DNA of 64,000 nucleotides, taken from Aaosphaeria pasadenensis. Its lineage: Eukaryota > Ascomycota > Dothideomycetes > Pleosporales. Shown piece after piece: positions 21,969 through 34,011 of this stretch. The DNA lies in assembly GCA_022813625.1 (NCBI GenBank), contig JAKLMB010000004.1, positions 496,001-560,000 on the forward strand, written 5' to 3'. A program made the position numbers and the translations under genes. The notes under the pieces are model-generated. The model was not told the DNA's origin and made no database searches. It worked only from the letters and a program-made list of their open reading frames with translations. Position 1 is the first letter of the stretch, and every line of letters begins with the position of its first letter.

Positions 21969-22530
21969 GGAAGTTGGTTGGATCGAGTAGTTTGTTTTGA
22001 AGCGGCCGGTCCGATGAGGCCCGAATGAGGCAGTACCTAGTAGATTGTACTCGTAGTGGTAACTACCTAGGCATACGACAATACTTTTGGTTGTCACTTG
22101 AGGCTTGTCAATGTCACTGTCACTGTCACGATGGTAACGGGTGACAAAAACAATAGGAAAGGGAAAGGTCAAAGTGGCAGTGACAATTGAAATAGACCCA
22201 AATCGGAATGGAGAGAGGGGGCGCGTGGTTAGAGTCGTCGTCTTCGTCTTCGTGTCGATACCTCTTGGTACGAGTAGTAGTGAGATAGAGAGGAAGAGGG
22301 CGAAGGGGAGAGATGGTGATAGGGTACTCGTAGGGAAGAGGAGACGAGAGGGGAACGAGGGAGATGGTGGACAAGGAAAGGAAGCGGTGAAGGTTGATGT
22401 CGTCACTCTTGGTTTCAGCAGGACATTCCCAGGCCTCGCCAGTAACAGAATGGGGATGCCCAGATCCCGTATTTATCGACGGCTTCCACTCTTCCACTCT
22501 TCCGGTGTAGTGCAATCGTGTATTCTGTAG

Positions 22531-25500
22531 TTATGTATGTACTCCATATGTGTGTTTGTATCCCTTCAGACGAGACCAAAATAATGTCAATTAATTCACG
22601 TTGTTAATTATGTACTCCCCTTAATTCCCATTCTCAAGGTGCACAAGGGATGGGCGCGTGTCTGTCCGTATCTATCTGAGAACGCAGCGTGGGGAGATGG
22701 AAGAGCAAAGAATAGTAACCGTAATTAACTGGTGATCCAAATAAAGGCACAAATACAGTGGCAGACGATGCGAGAATCGAAATGTGTGATAAGAAATGAA
22801 ATGAATTATTAACAAGTCAGCCTACCTTTACTGCTTCTGCTGCGGATTACTTGCTGGGGGGAGAAGTGGTGGTGGTGAGGGTGAGCCCTGAGGGGTGGTG
22901 GAAGTGCAGCACAGCTGGGTAAATATCTAACATCTTGAGACGCTGAAAGATGCAGTCTGGGAGCTGTAACATGCAAGGAACCACAATCAGTCAGTAAGTA
23001 ACCTGTAACCAGTAAACCTATGAACAGTGAACTGTTGACTGTTGACTGTTAACTGGGAAGATGTACGGTGCATCTAATCCAGAGATATTTGTAAAGAACT
23101 TCTCTCTTGACTGGAGACAAGGCCCCTCTTACACTTGCAGTACGAGGTTTTACCATACGACCACGCATTCTCTTACTCTTACTCTTACTCTTACCGTCCA
23201 TACCCCGGTGCTATATCTGCCTCATCCTATCATGTTCTCAGATATCATTCTTTTCTTCTATTCCTGTCCCATCCAATCTCTTCAACTCCATTGCTCTACA
23301 ATTCATCTACATACAGCGGCATCCACACCCATCTTCATCGGTGATCACAGGCCAGGTGCAAGACGACATGAGACAAGACAAGATATGTCAAGCCAGGTCA
23401 AGACCCTACCAAAGGGCAGAGAACAGGGTAGAGCGACGAAAATCGCACAGGGAAAGACAGTCGACGCATTCTCGTTCGTCCGTCCCATGTAGGCAGTTGA
23501 GTCGAGGTTACTAGGGAGTAGGTATCCAGTGTGCCAGTTAGATGCCTCTACCTACCCAACTAGATGGATGACCGGACATCATCCCATCAGCTTTGCACTC
23601 ACCACCTCCATTACCAGTACCAGTACCACCACCATCATCATTATCATCCACCGATCCAGCATGAATAACACCACCACCATCGCCATCGCCATCTTCAAAT
23701 GCTACCCATCGGAGCTCAGCCTAGGCCAAACCCAGCACGCCTCATAGGTAAACCTTCGCAGCCACCCCTCCACCCGCCGGAACCACTCACGGGTACTCTA
23801 CACAGAGTGGGAGTGGCATGAGCAGAGAGCATGAAGCCCGAGCATGGGCATGAGCATGAGCATGACTACCTGAACTCTACGAGGAGGATAGGATAGGATA
23901 GCTACCCAAGCAACACAGCTCCACCCTCGCCACTCGCATACACCCAACACCCTACAGCCAGCCAGCCAGTCCAGTCAAGCAGTTAACCAGTTAACCAGCG
24001 CAGTAACCCAATAAACTAACCCTTCTCAGCATCCCATCGAATCGCGCAAGCCGCCGTCGCCGATAGATACTACTGTCCAGTGCCAGTAGTGTCCGCCATA
24101 CATTGCTCGCTCCACTACCACTTAGTACTGATCCCTACGAATCGTGCAGGGCAGGGCAGTTCAGTTGTCTTTGAAAGTGCGTGCAGTGAGCGCGTGCGTG
24201 CAGTGCGTGTGAAAATGCAGGAGGACGCCCGCACGCATGCATGCATGCATCTGCATAGTTTCGCATGATTTGTCGGGCTTCATGGCTTTCGTCGTAAAGA
24301 GACTATCCCCTCCTCCTCCACCCCTCTTCTCTCGTCTGTCTCTCTCTCTCTTTTCTTCTTTCCTCCCACTCCCTGCCAGGCCAGGCGGTTAGGCGGCGTC
24401 CACGAGAGGATCGAAAGAAGGATTGAGAAATGCTGGAGGCGACTGGGGTGGGACCTGATCACTCGGGAGCTAGGCCGAATGGAGACATGTTTTGAAACAC
24501 CCGACCAATCATGTTCGTTTGTGGCCCCTCCCCCCCCCCTCCCCCTCCATCCCAAAATCCAAAGCTGCAGATGATCTAGAAAACCAGAATTCACGCAGAA
24601 ACTAAGGAACGAAGAGACTAAGAAAGATGGGGAGGTAACGGAAGCGATGGGAAGGGAGAGGGAAGGATTACACGGCATTCATTGTGTGCATTGTGTAAGG
24701 TACTGTGTACCCTCTGCACAGGACAGTTGATTCGATTCGATCTGATTGATGCTTGGATGGGTTGACGGCGTTTGATGATCATCCCCATTCAACATTCCTG
24801 ACCGCTTGTACTCGGACTGACAGTGCCTATCCTATGACACCTGACGACCCCTCCAGTATATCGAGATCCAATAACATATCTACATCTTTCAGATGCTATG
24901 GGTTTTCAATCACTAACTATAATGTTGTCACGCAGCTGTCGTGAAATACCAATGTCTCTTCCTTCTTTCGATCCTCTTATGGCAGCCCTGAAGGATTATG
25001 TCTCGCTACATCCATCATCGTAGAATTAGGAATAATGGATTGCACCGCCTCCTCTCTACTTGACTCTTCCTTCAACCATGCATCTACCTTGCTAGGTAGG
25101 TAACATATTGCAAATACACAAAATTCACGCATACATCTTCCTCACATGACATACCTCTTGTCCCTTTACCCTCTTGGGCTGCCGGCGCCGTCAGTCTCTC
25201 CACCTGCACATCGTGACATCCATCTCCACATCTCTCACCAGATCCCACCCTTCTAATTCATGCCCTACTCTCCCAAGGGGAAAGGAGAATCCCCATCATT
25301 CTATCCCGTTATCAGACTATACTAATGCTTTCTACTCGAACCCACTAACTCCTTCACCTACCCAAGACACGCCGCGTGTGTGTACTCTGCATGCTATACT
25401 TCACCATGATATACTACGATGTCCTATACGGCGCTACATAACCATGACAGTCCACTACACAACGCTACACGACACTATACCACGGGCACGGAGACAGATC

Positions 25501-27277
25501 TAGTCCATCACCCAATGACCCTCCATCCATGCCATTCCCCACAGCCAGGCAAAGTTACAAAGTACCCATTGTTGTTCTCTTCTCACAAGTAGTACGTCCG
25601 GATCGATGGATTGGGTATAACGCCGTAGAGGATAGTATCGTTGCTTGGAGTCATCTTAGATCGGATATGGAAATGGTGATGGGAAATCAGTTACGGTGTG
25701 ATATGCTGCGCTACGCTGCGGCAGAGGCATGTACACTACCCTATCCGTAGTCTCTATCGGGAGAAGGTAGTATACAAGCAGACAAGACAAAACAGAATAG
25801 AACAACGGAATAACCCAATGGACCATTGTGTAAATGAGGCTTCGAGGAAGGAGCACCCTGACAACAGCTATCTAGTGATAGTCTCTCCGTCCATGTTCAA
25901 CTTAGCATGTTAAAGAATTGCCTATGGATTGATACCAATTGCCTTACGGAGTATACATAACCACCGTTACCGCGAGTTTACTTCTATGATCATTGATGTC
26001 AAACATAACTGTGTATACGTCTGCGTGTGTATCTCATTACCATCGCTACTGACACTATCGCTAGTACTGGTGCCAATCCCCATCCTTGCACGACATATAA
26101 TACTTAGTATCAAAACACACAAAATAACCACCACGCCCCATCTTCCAAAGTAAACCCCGAGTAATTCAACATCATGTAACAACCAGGTAAATCCTTTACC
26201 CTCCATCCCCAGCCATAGCCCACACGTCCAGTACACACAGCAAGCAGGGCAAAGCAGGGCAAAACCCACTCATACAGCGTGCTCACGAGCGCGCTTGTTT
26301 GCGGCGGGGGGCGGGCGCGATCATTGGCCGCCTCGCCCTTTCGCGATCGAGACGCTGGAATAATTTCGTAGTCAAAGTGGGTGAAAGCAGGGAGTTTGTT
26401 GTTGGTATTCTAGGCATTCTTAGTGCTTGGGTCGTATAATAATGTCTGTCTGTGGACTGAAAGGCACTATCGCCATGGCCGCCGCTGTCGCTGTCACTGC
26501 TGCTGCCCAAGCGCCCCAGCCCCAGCCCTAGCCCTAGACTCACCACCAACGCACGCCAGGTTAGAATGCCGTCGAAGGGGGGAATAAGAGGGCAGTGTGA
26601 TACGTGTATACGTGTGTGTGCTTGATTTGAGCGACTAATGATATGACTACGTCTAAGTGATTACTGCCAACAGAGATTGGGAGGGATCTGTTGGTTTGCC
26701 TTGTAGGGCGAAGAGGGGAGGGTTGGGGCTTTGATCGATCGATCGTCGTTCCGATCTTGTAACTATCGACATTTGCGTTGGCTGTATGGCTCTAGATTGT
26801 GTTCTATTTTATGGGCTTTGAGATGGATGGGAAAGATGGAGCTAACGGAAGTTGTGGTGAAGAGAATTGATGTTATTTTATCATTTATGTGTGTATGTGG
26901 GTGTTGATAAGTTGATTGCCATAGATAGAGAGGGGCACTGCTTAGTTGGTACATTGTTTGCCCTTCAGTTTTGCTTTGATGCTTTCACAGGAATTACGCC
27001 CACGCACATTTACTATGAAGTTGATAGATATTCGAAGGGCATTTCATGTGTCTGATTGACGTATTTTTGCATCGTAAAGTTTTTTAGTCAATTCGGTCGA
27101 GGCCTACATCTGGTTCAATGCGAACATCTACCGTAGATACGTAGATCCGTGTTACGCATGAACTGCATCCACAGCGGATGTATGCATCACATCTTCCATC
27201 ATCCTGCATAGCCGGTTCTTCAACATTGTATGGCAAGCCCTACAACTACTATTGTACTGAAAGGACGTACGTATCTT
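22531..27277. other. 4.7-kb gene-free region
   Basis: No reading frame here carries a recognisable domain, and none can be extended through plausible splice sites into a family I know. The sequence is dense in short tandem motifs: GTTGACT/GTTAACT around 23020-23060, CATGAG units at 23845-23870, (GCAT)n at 24234-24250, CCAGTTAACC pairs near 23985. A poly-C tract occurs at 24528-24540. One TACGGAGTA is at 25945-25953. It may be a long promoter, a lncRNA locus or simply spacer. Confidence 0.5.
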
Positions 27278-28562
27278 CTACCACACAGGAAGATCCACGT
27301 CCACGACAATCGGTTTGTTGAACGTCTTCGGCACATCGCGTCGACGAGGGCCCATGTACGCAGCATTGATTATGACGGTTTCCCGCCGGGCGGCCATCCA
27401 CTCAAGTCCATCCACGTCAAGAGATGCAGCAACTCCGACATCATTATCTGCCATCGTCGTCGCAGCCGCCGCCGCCGTCAAAGTAGCATCATCATTTACT
27501 GAAATTGCGCCTCCCAACATGTCCGTAGACAATGCCTCTTTGTTTGAGGAGACGCCCCCAGGAGGACACAGATGAGTATGTGAGGTTGAATCGACTGCAC
27601 CACCCACCAACCCACCACCTCCACCACCAATCTCACCGGCCTGGCCCCCATTCCCGCCCGCCGCAAGGCCATCGACCTTCGCCTGCCCTGCAAGACATCC
27701 AACATTGTCCAGTACGCGCCCACCTCTGCTTGAACAATTGACCAGTGACTGCCTATTGCTCCCGACGCCTGGGTCCCTCCAGCTCTCGACAGCCTCCACG
27801 AGGCAGCCGTTGCAGTCGCCCGGCGTGCAGCAGGTACGCGACCCCCACCGGACGCGCTCGACACCTCTTCCCCCGTGGATGTGTCCGCACACAGAAATCA
27901 TTGGCCGCACCCGGTGCAGCGCCTGTGTGAGAGCCGCACAACCTGACCGGTCGTCCTCCTCAGCCTTATCAACATGTCCTTTTGGCGGGGTATGCGTGAT
28001 CACGATGTCTGTGTCCAAGGGAATTGCGTCCCATATCTTCGGTGCATCCTCAGCTGCATATTGAAATGCCCAATGGTTCTTCATCTTTGGCGTGCAGGGG
28101 CTTCCGAACACCTTGAAGCAGGTTCGTGGGCCTTGCGGGGAACGCAGATAAATTGTTGCAGCCTGGTTCTCAAGATAGGTGATCGATGATGAGCCAGTGA
28201 GAAGCTTGCGGCATTCGTGAGGGTCTTGTGGTGCAGGCCATCGCCACAGCGTGCCGTGCTGCGCGAACAGGCTGGGGTCGAGTGTGATATCGTGGTTTCC
28301 TAACGTCCGGTGAGTACTCCATGCGAATGTGCAAGATCGGTGGACATTTCCTACCTGCAATCACGATCTTCGCTTCGAAGTCGGTCTTCTCGATCCAATT
28401 GATCGTCTTCTTCAGTTCGGAGTAACTTCCCTGGTTCGTCAAGTCGCCAGCGTGGATGAGCACATCACCCTTGGGAAGCTTGGGTGTTTGGTTGTGGGTG
28501 TCGGAGATGCAGACGATTCGCGTCTTCCGCGTCTGCGGGACGGCTTGGGAGTATTCGGCCAT
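27278..28562 (-). CDS. Calcineurin-like metallophosphoesterase (MPPED-type, 409 aa)
   Basis: Exons are 28562-28355 and 28299-27278. The 55-bp intron (GTAGGA donor, TAG acceptor) rejoins the key motif G-N-H-D across the junction. The metal-binding signature is complete and in order: D-T-H-N, H-A-G-D-L-T, G-N-H-D, I-T-H-T-P-P-K-G-H and G-H-I-H-G-G. The di-metal centre hydrolyses phosphoesters; fungal homologues of human MPPED1/MPPED2 are mostly uncharacterised, so the substrate is unknown. Between the last metal ligand and the closing strand I-I-N-A-A-Y-M-G lies a Gly/Ala-rich insertion of about 125 residues, probably a disordered loop. The end, P-I-V-V-D-V-D-L-P-V-W, is typical of the fungal family. 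No signal peptide; cytosolic. Confidence 0.92.
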
Positions 28563-30869
28563 GGTGAAACCATTTTTTCATGGGATTCACGGCCGGTGAA
28601 TGGAATTTACTTCATTGTCGAGAGAATGTGAGTCAACATTGGTGATCGACAAAACAAATCATTGAACGAACGTCAAGTATGAACACACGCTAGTCCCAAA
28701 CAGCACCTACAGCTGCTATCGATAAACGTCTCATCGTCGAGCGACATCGTTCAACCACTCGATGCTGCTTCATCACCACAGTCGGTTTCGTCTCGTATCT
28801 TTGGACAATATGCGCCTTCAAAGATATGCGCCTCACGTAATCTTCCATTCCGGCATCCATACCCCTTGACTCTTCTACGCCTTCTGCGCCTTCTTCTGCG
28901 TCTCGAAACCTGAACAACCCCCGCCACACTTCTCTCAGCCTACCAGGTCCTCGCTGAAATGCAACCCCCATAAGCAAACAGAACGGAGACCCCGCCCAGC
29001 TAGAAATCCGAGACTTGTATCGAGATAGAGTAAGTCCGCGAGATCTACCTCGTTCGGACACACGTAAGCAGAACCAGATCTCCAGTCACGCGAGGCAGGC
29101 CTATCAGACCGCCCGTTCAGCCCTTCAGCCTCATCAGCTGTGTGGAGAAGAAGGTATTACAAGCTGTGGCGAAGGTTAATGTCGTTGTCTCGCCGCAAGG
29201 CAAGCTGAAGAGAGGACACTTCGACAATTCATGCCGAACTTCTCGCGCCAACGCCACAAGTAGAGAAATGTCTGATGAACCGTACGAGTTGTACAGTGGA
29301 TACATATTTCCTAATTGGGCTCAAAATCTTAAATTTCCACCCTCAACCTCAATTGCCTCGCATCTTTACTCACAACTCTAGTCATCTACTTGTCCGACAC
29401 AATCTATCTCGCCTCATTGCCCAAAGTCCCATTTTCCTAAACCCTTCGCCTACGATTTCCACAATCCATACTAGCTCCTTCATAAGATAGTCCCTCTTGT
29501 CTGACTTTCCCCCTAGCGACGACCACCAGGCAGCAGCATAACGACCTTACACTTACCCACCTGTCGGTATTCCCCACAACCCTAGTCGATTACATTTCGT
29601 CTCTTTCCTCCATTAGTCTCAAATCCTCAAATTCAAATCCCTCCAATCGCATTTCCTTCTCCCTTCCCTTCGCCCTCAAATGTGCCATGGGACTGTCTCT
29701 CCCGCCTGCCCCTTCAAGCTAGCTACATGACATGAGCATGGCACGAAATACGAATAGCACGTACGATACGCGCTGATACTCGGGGTACAGTATCACATGC
29801 ATAGGCGTAGAAATAGCTCGACGGGTCAACTATGCGGTGTTTTGAACGAGGGGTGGGTGGGGGAAAGTGTATCTGGTGGGTCTTCGTCTGATATGCTAGC
29901 GATGGTTGGGAACTGCGTTTGCGTTTGCGTCTGCGTTTGGGGACTGGGGAGAGGAGCGGTGTGATATGATGGTCAAAGGGTACAGAAGCGTTTGGAAGGA
30001 TGTGGTACCGTGGGTAGGGTAGCGATTCGTAGTGGAGGAATAGAGTCCTGAGGCATCTATCGTGAGGTTCCTGAGGCATACATTGAGATACGAATGTTCG
30101 TAGCAAGGACGGTTTAGTTAAAAATCATCACTGTTCTCGTGTAGGCCTTTCAGATATTAGTTCTTGGTCTGAATTCAAGATTATCTGTTGTAACAGTCTC
30201 CTTTTGTATTAGATATGTGTCTATCAGACTATGGGCGAATGAGTCTTCCATAATCACTATAATTGTCCATTTATCCATCGTTGCAATTTCTTATTCTATG
30301 GTCTAGCCATGTTTTACTATCTCCGCAGAGAAGGTCTATGTTCATATAAGCTATAACAAGCATTGATGAGAGCTCGAAAAATCGTCTGGTAGCTCATGAC
30401 GATTCTTCCCCCCATGTCAAACTCGGATCTACTGCTATGAGTAGTATCAGATCACGATACAACTGTGTGAATTTTTAAAGAAATACCTATCGTATTTTTA
30501 CTGTCTTTCTTTCATCTGGTAGTTACTATATTGAACCCAGAGAATCTAACATGCCTGATTCTAGTTCATGTTGAGGGAATCAAATGATAAGGCACTCATG
30601 GAACGAATTAAACAAGTTACCAAAAGGACATATCCTTTGCTATATCAAGTTTAACCTAACATTACAAGTCAATTGATGTTAAAGATGCACTTTCGCCCTT
30701 CCGACCAATGACCTTTCGTGTATATTGGGTGTCGTAGTAGATAAGATAAGATCAGATCGGCTTGGCAAGCCAGACCACCAAAGCTAAGCAACCTCACCCC
30801 GACTCTTTGCCGGCAGCCAAACGCATCACCGACGACTACTACACCCTCTCCACACACCTTACCGCGACA
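28563..30869. other. Intergenic between divergent genes, no gene seen
   Basis: 2.3 kb containing the promoters of the metallophosphoesterase (left) and the complex I subunit (right). 30110-30660 is clearly AT-rich. A (GCGTTT)n tract is near 29920-29940. A frame at 28690-29061 on the minus strand is open but shows no known motif. Confidence 0.5.
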
Positions 30870-31715
30870 ATGGCTTCTGGATTCGGTCTCGCTGGCGGTA
30901 AGTATAATACAAATGCATTTGCGACGGGATTTTCGGGCTACGGCGGGGGATTGAAGGCGCAACGGGGCGATTGGGAAACGAGTGACAATGGACGAACGAG
31001 AATCGAATTGCGAACGACGGACGGACGACACAAGGCTCAATGCTCTCTCATATGAAGGAAAACGGTATGGATACGCTTCAATCGCATCGACTATACCACG
31101 CCCATATATTCACAACCTCACGCCGTCCTCCATCGACATTACAACTTCCTCCCTCAGCGTCCTCTAAATTCACCATTGTCGAAACTCTCAAACTCTCCCG
31201 GTCGCCCTCAGAACCACCCGCGATCCCGATATCTCAGACGCAAATGATTTGAAATCTTCTCACCTCTCAGAAAAATCCCTCATATCATACGAAACCACAT
31301 GCTAATGCCAACTGAACAGGTCCCTCCCGCTGCTTCCCCTTCTGGCAGGAAGTCCTCGCCTGCTACGTTACCAACACCAACCCAGAGGACGACTCCGGAA
31401 AAGCGAAATGCGCACCATACCTTGAGGATTACTATGAGTGTCTTCACCACAAGAAGGAGGTAAGGCACACACTTCCCCATCTGATCCCAAGACCGAACCC
31501 AACACCTCGCGAAACCAAACATCGCTAACACAGAGTTAAACCAGGCCGCCAGAACCCTAGCCCTCCAAGCAGCATACAGGAAGCAACAGGCCAACATCAA
31601 GCGGGACGACGCACCCTCAGCGGGCGAGATCCGCAGGCTGGGCGTCCTCGACGCGCCGCTCGAGGAGAAGAACCTCAAGCCCAGCAAGTGGTTCCCACAC
31701 AAGGAGATAAATTAG
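30870..31715 (+). CDS. Complex I 15-kDa subunit, NDUFS5-like (112 aa, three exons)
   Basis: Exons are 30870-30897, 31320-31459 and 31545-31715. Donors GTAAGT and GTAAGG, acceptors CAG, introns 422 and 85 bp. The exons are too small to stand out as open frames. The product opens MASGFGLAGGPSRCF and contains the twin CX9C pattern: C14-x9-C24 and C40-x9-C50 (C-A-P-Y-L-E-D-Y-Y-E-C). A Lys/Arg-rich C-terminal part ends K-W-F-P-H-K-E-I-N. Twin CX9C proteins are oxidised by Mia40/Erv1 in the mitochondrial intermembrane space. NDUFS5 is an accessory subunit on the intermembrane side of complex I. The phases are consistent (168 nt then 171 nt) and the size matches the family. The first intron is long for this genome. 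Confidence 0.88.
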
Positions 31716-34011
31716 AGAGAGAGAGAATATGAACAAAGCCAATATACTAAATCTAAAGGGTGGGGAGAGGGAGGGGATTCAGCGCGTGGCGGCTTCCCTC
31801 CCTCTATCTCCGCTATTTCCCCTTCATATGCGTGCTTGATTTGCGAACCCTTTCCTTTTCCTCTCTCTTTTCCTCTCTCTTTTCCTTCTTGGGGAATAAC
31901 GTGGTGGTGGTGGTTGATCGGCTGAACGGGGTAGCAGCATGTTGACGAATGATAAAGCAATGCTTGCTCCCGTTGCTGCAATCGATAGTGGCGTTAGAGT
32001 AGAAGGAAAGACGGCTGCGGTGGTCTCAAGACGACGGACGGACTGACGCAAGCCAAAGTATATAACTCTCGAAACGAAATCTCAAAATCCACCATGTGTC
32101 ATATTATGTCATATAACGTACACTACGCGGAATCGAATCTCTATATACTTCCCATCACTCAAACTCACACCTCTTTTCTCACAACCATGCCCGTCATCCC
32201 AAACACCACATGTACCAATGTACCCTGAATTTCCCTTCCCCATCACCTCCAATGATCATTACAAGTAGTCCAGAGGCAAAAAATACATAACCACCACTCT
32301 CAACTTAAATCACATACAAACCCCCCGAGACGATCCCATTTATACCTGTACCTCAACACAACGCAATCCCACCTAGACTAGCAAACCCGGAATCTTGACC
32401 ATGCCATCTACCATAAATTCTGAACTGACAACGAAATTGACCAAGGGAAACAATTTCTTTCCTCTCTCCTCTGTCTTCTCTCGAATCCCTCTCGCACAGA
32501 ATCCCTCCACACTCGAAATCGACCATTCATTTCAAAACTCTTCCCCGTACTTTCACATAAAATCCCCATTCACGCACACCAACCCTATCCCAGCCCTGTT
32601 TTCTCCTACATGACCAAAACAGAGAGAAAGGCGTACAGCACTCCCCGCGACATTCCCATCTCCACACCACACCAGTCGTCCATCAACCCAAAATCAATCA
32701 TGTTCTGTTTCCATCCATTCTATGCTGCCGCGGTTTGAATTCTCACCTTCCGTTTGGACCACCACAGAACGGCAGATTTCACAGTTGAAAATATCTACCA
32801 TAAAAGGCCTTCGAGCTTCGTAAGATAGTTTTTCTCTTACCTTTTGGGGGGGAAGAGTGGGCAAGGGGGAGATGTGAAGAAGTTGGAAGAAGTAAAGTAA
32901 GTACATCTGTCCGTATGAGAAAAAAGGTATGAGTCGAAGAGTGGGGAGAAGATGAGCTTCCTTTTTCCTCATCCTCCAGATCCGTAGTTCGTGAGTGGTA
33001 TATTAGTAGACTTCAAAAAAGAGACGGTTTCCTTCCAACAAAAGGATAAGAAGGGGGGCGGTTAGCAGGTCTCTTCGTTTGTCATCTGTATGTAGGTATC
33101 AAAAGTCTCATGGGATCACACACTGATGGAATCAGATGACATATTTGTACAGGAGGTTAATGTTCCATGTTTTTATGTTTTCAAATTGGATTGACTACCC
33201 GAGGCTCAACTGGCGTTCACTGAGACATGAACGTGTTCGCCCAGCAACGAGTGGCTGGCCGGCCTGTCGGATGCGGATTGTGAAAGATGAAAACGCCGGT
33301 TCAGCGCCCTATTCCTTGGACGTGCTGTACCATTGCGAGCCTAAAGTAGAAAAAACATCATGCATAATACAGGCAAACTGACCTCCTGCATTGCCAGGCA
33401 TTCAGATCGTTCAACACGAGTGAAGAACACGTACGCCGGCCGAATGGGAGATATGGAAAAGAAAGTTCTTTGAAATCATAGCATCATAACAGAACCGAAG
33501 TAGAACAAGACATAACCTAGCGCTCCTCGAGAAACAGCCAACCCCCAACCATGGTTGTAGAACGCCATATCTGTGAGAGGTGAACTGGCCATAGAGTGCG
33601 CCTTCTTGTCAAAAGGCATACATGCAGCAATACAATTGGAAGAAACAAAGAGTGAAGAAGATAGTACTGTGGCCACAAAGCATACTTTCGGGAAATCGTA
33701 TGAGGATTTGTTCGATAATGTGCGTTTCGGATGTTGACCGCCTGGATAATGGTGCATCGTAAGATATAAAGGGTCCTAGACAAAACAAGCTGTGAAGAAG
33801 TGTATGATGTAGTGAATGACGACACAGGCCAAAGCTGATAGAGTCTGTAGAATATGAAGACATATCATACGCATAGGTTCATATACGGCCTGACCCTATA
33901 CAATCCATGCAACATGGACGCCGAGTGTGCAAGATTTTCGAAAGGTCGAGGTGATGAAAGCCATCGCCAGGGCACAAGATGGTTCTTTAGAAGTGACAAT
34001 CTTACGTGAGC
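31716..34011. other. Intergenic between convergent genes, no gene seen
   Basis: 2.3 kb of 3' flank. GA-rich just after the complex I stop (31716-31790), C-rich and A-rich around 32100-32700, otherwise unstructured. Short frames (for example 33476-33863 in three overlapping registers) look accidental. Confidence 0.5.

Larger units (their letters stand above)
20514..22530 (-). promoter_or_regulatory. Pyrimidine-rich upstream region of the J-domain gene
   Basis: About 2 kb with strong purine excess on the plus strand, hence pyrimidine-rich on the J-domain sense strand. Long frames of 276 and 290 codons on the minus strand (20592-21422, 21534-22406) arise from this bias and have Ser/Pro/Tyr-only composition. 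Several microsatellites lie inside. I read this as promoter plus long leader. Confidence 0.5.

Noticed and set aside
20592..22406. Open frames of 276 and 290 codons on the minus strand
   Set aside because: They arise from pyrimidine-rich DNA; the products are Ser/Pro/Tyr/Leu low complexity with no conserved motif.
28690..29061. 123-codon minus-strand frame upstream of the metallophosphoesterase
   Set aside because: No recognised motif, no plausible splice partners, and it sits where the promoter must be.
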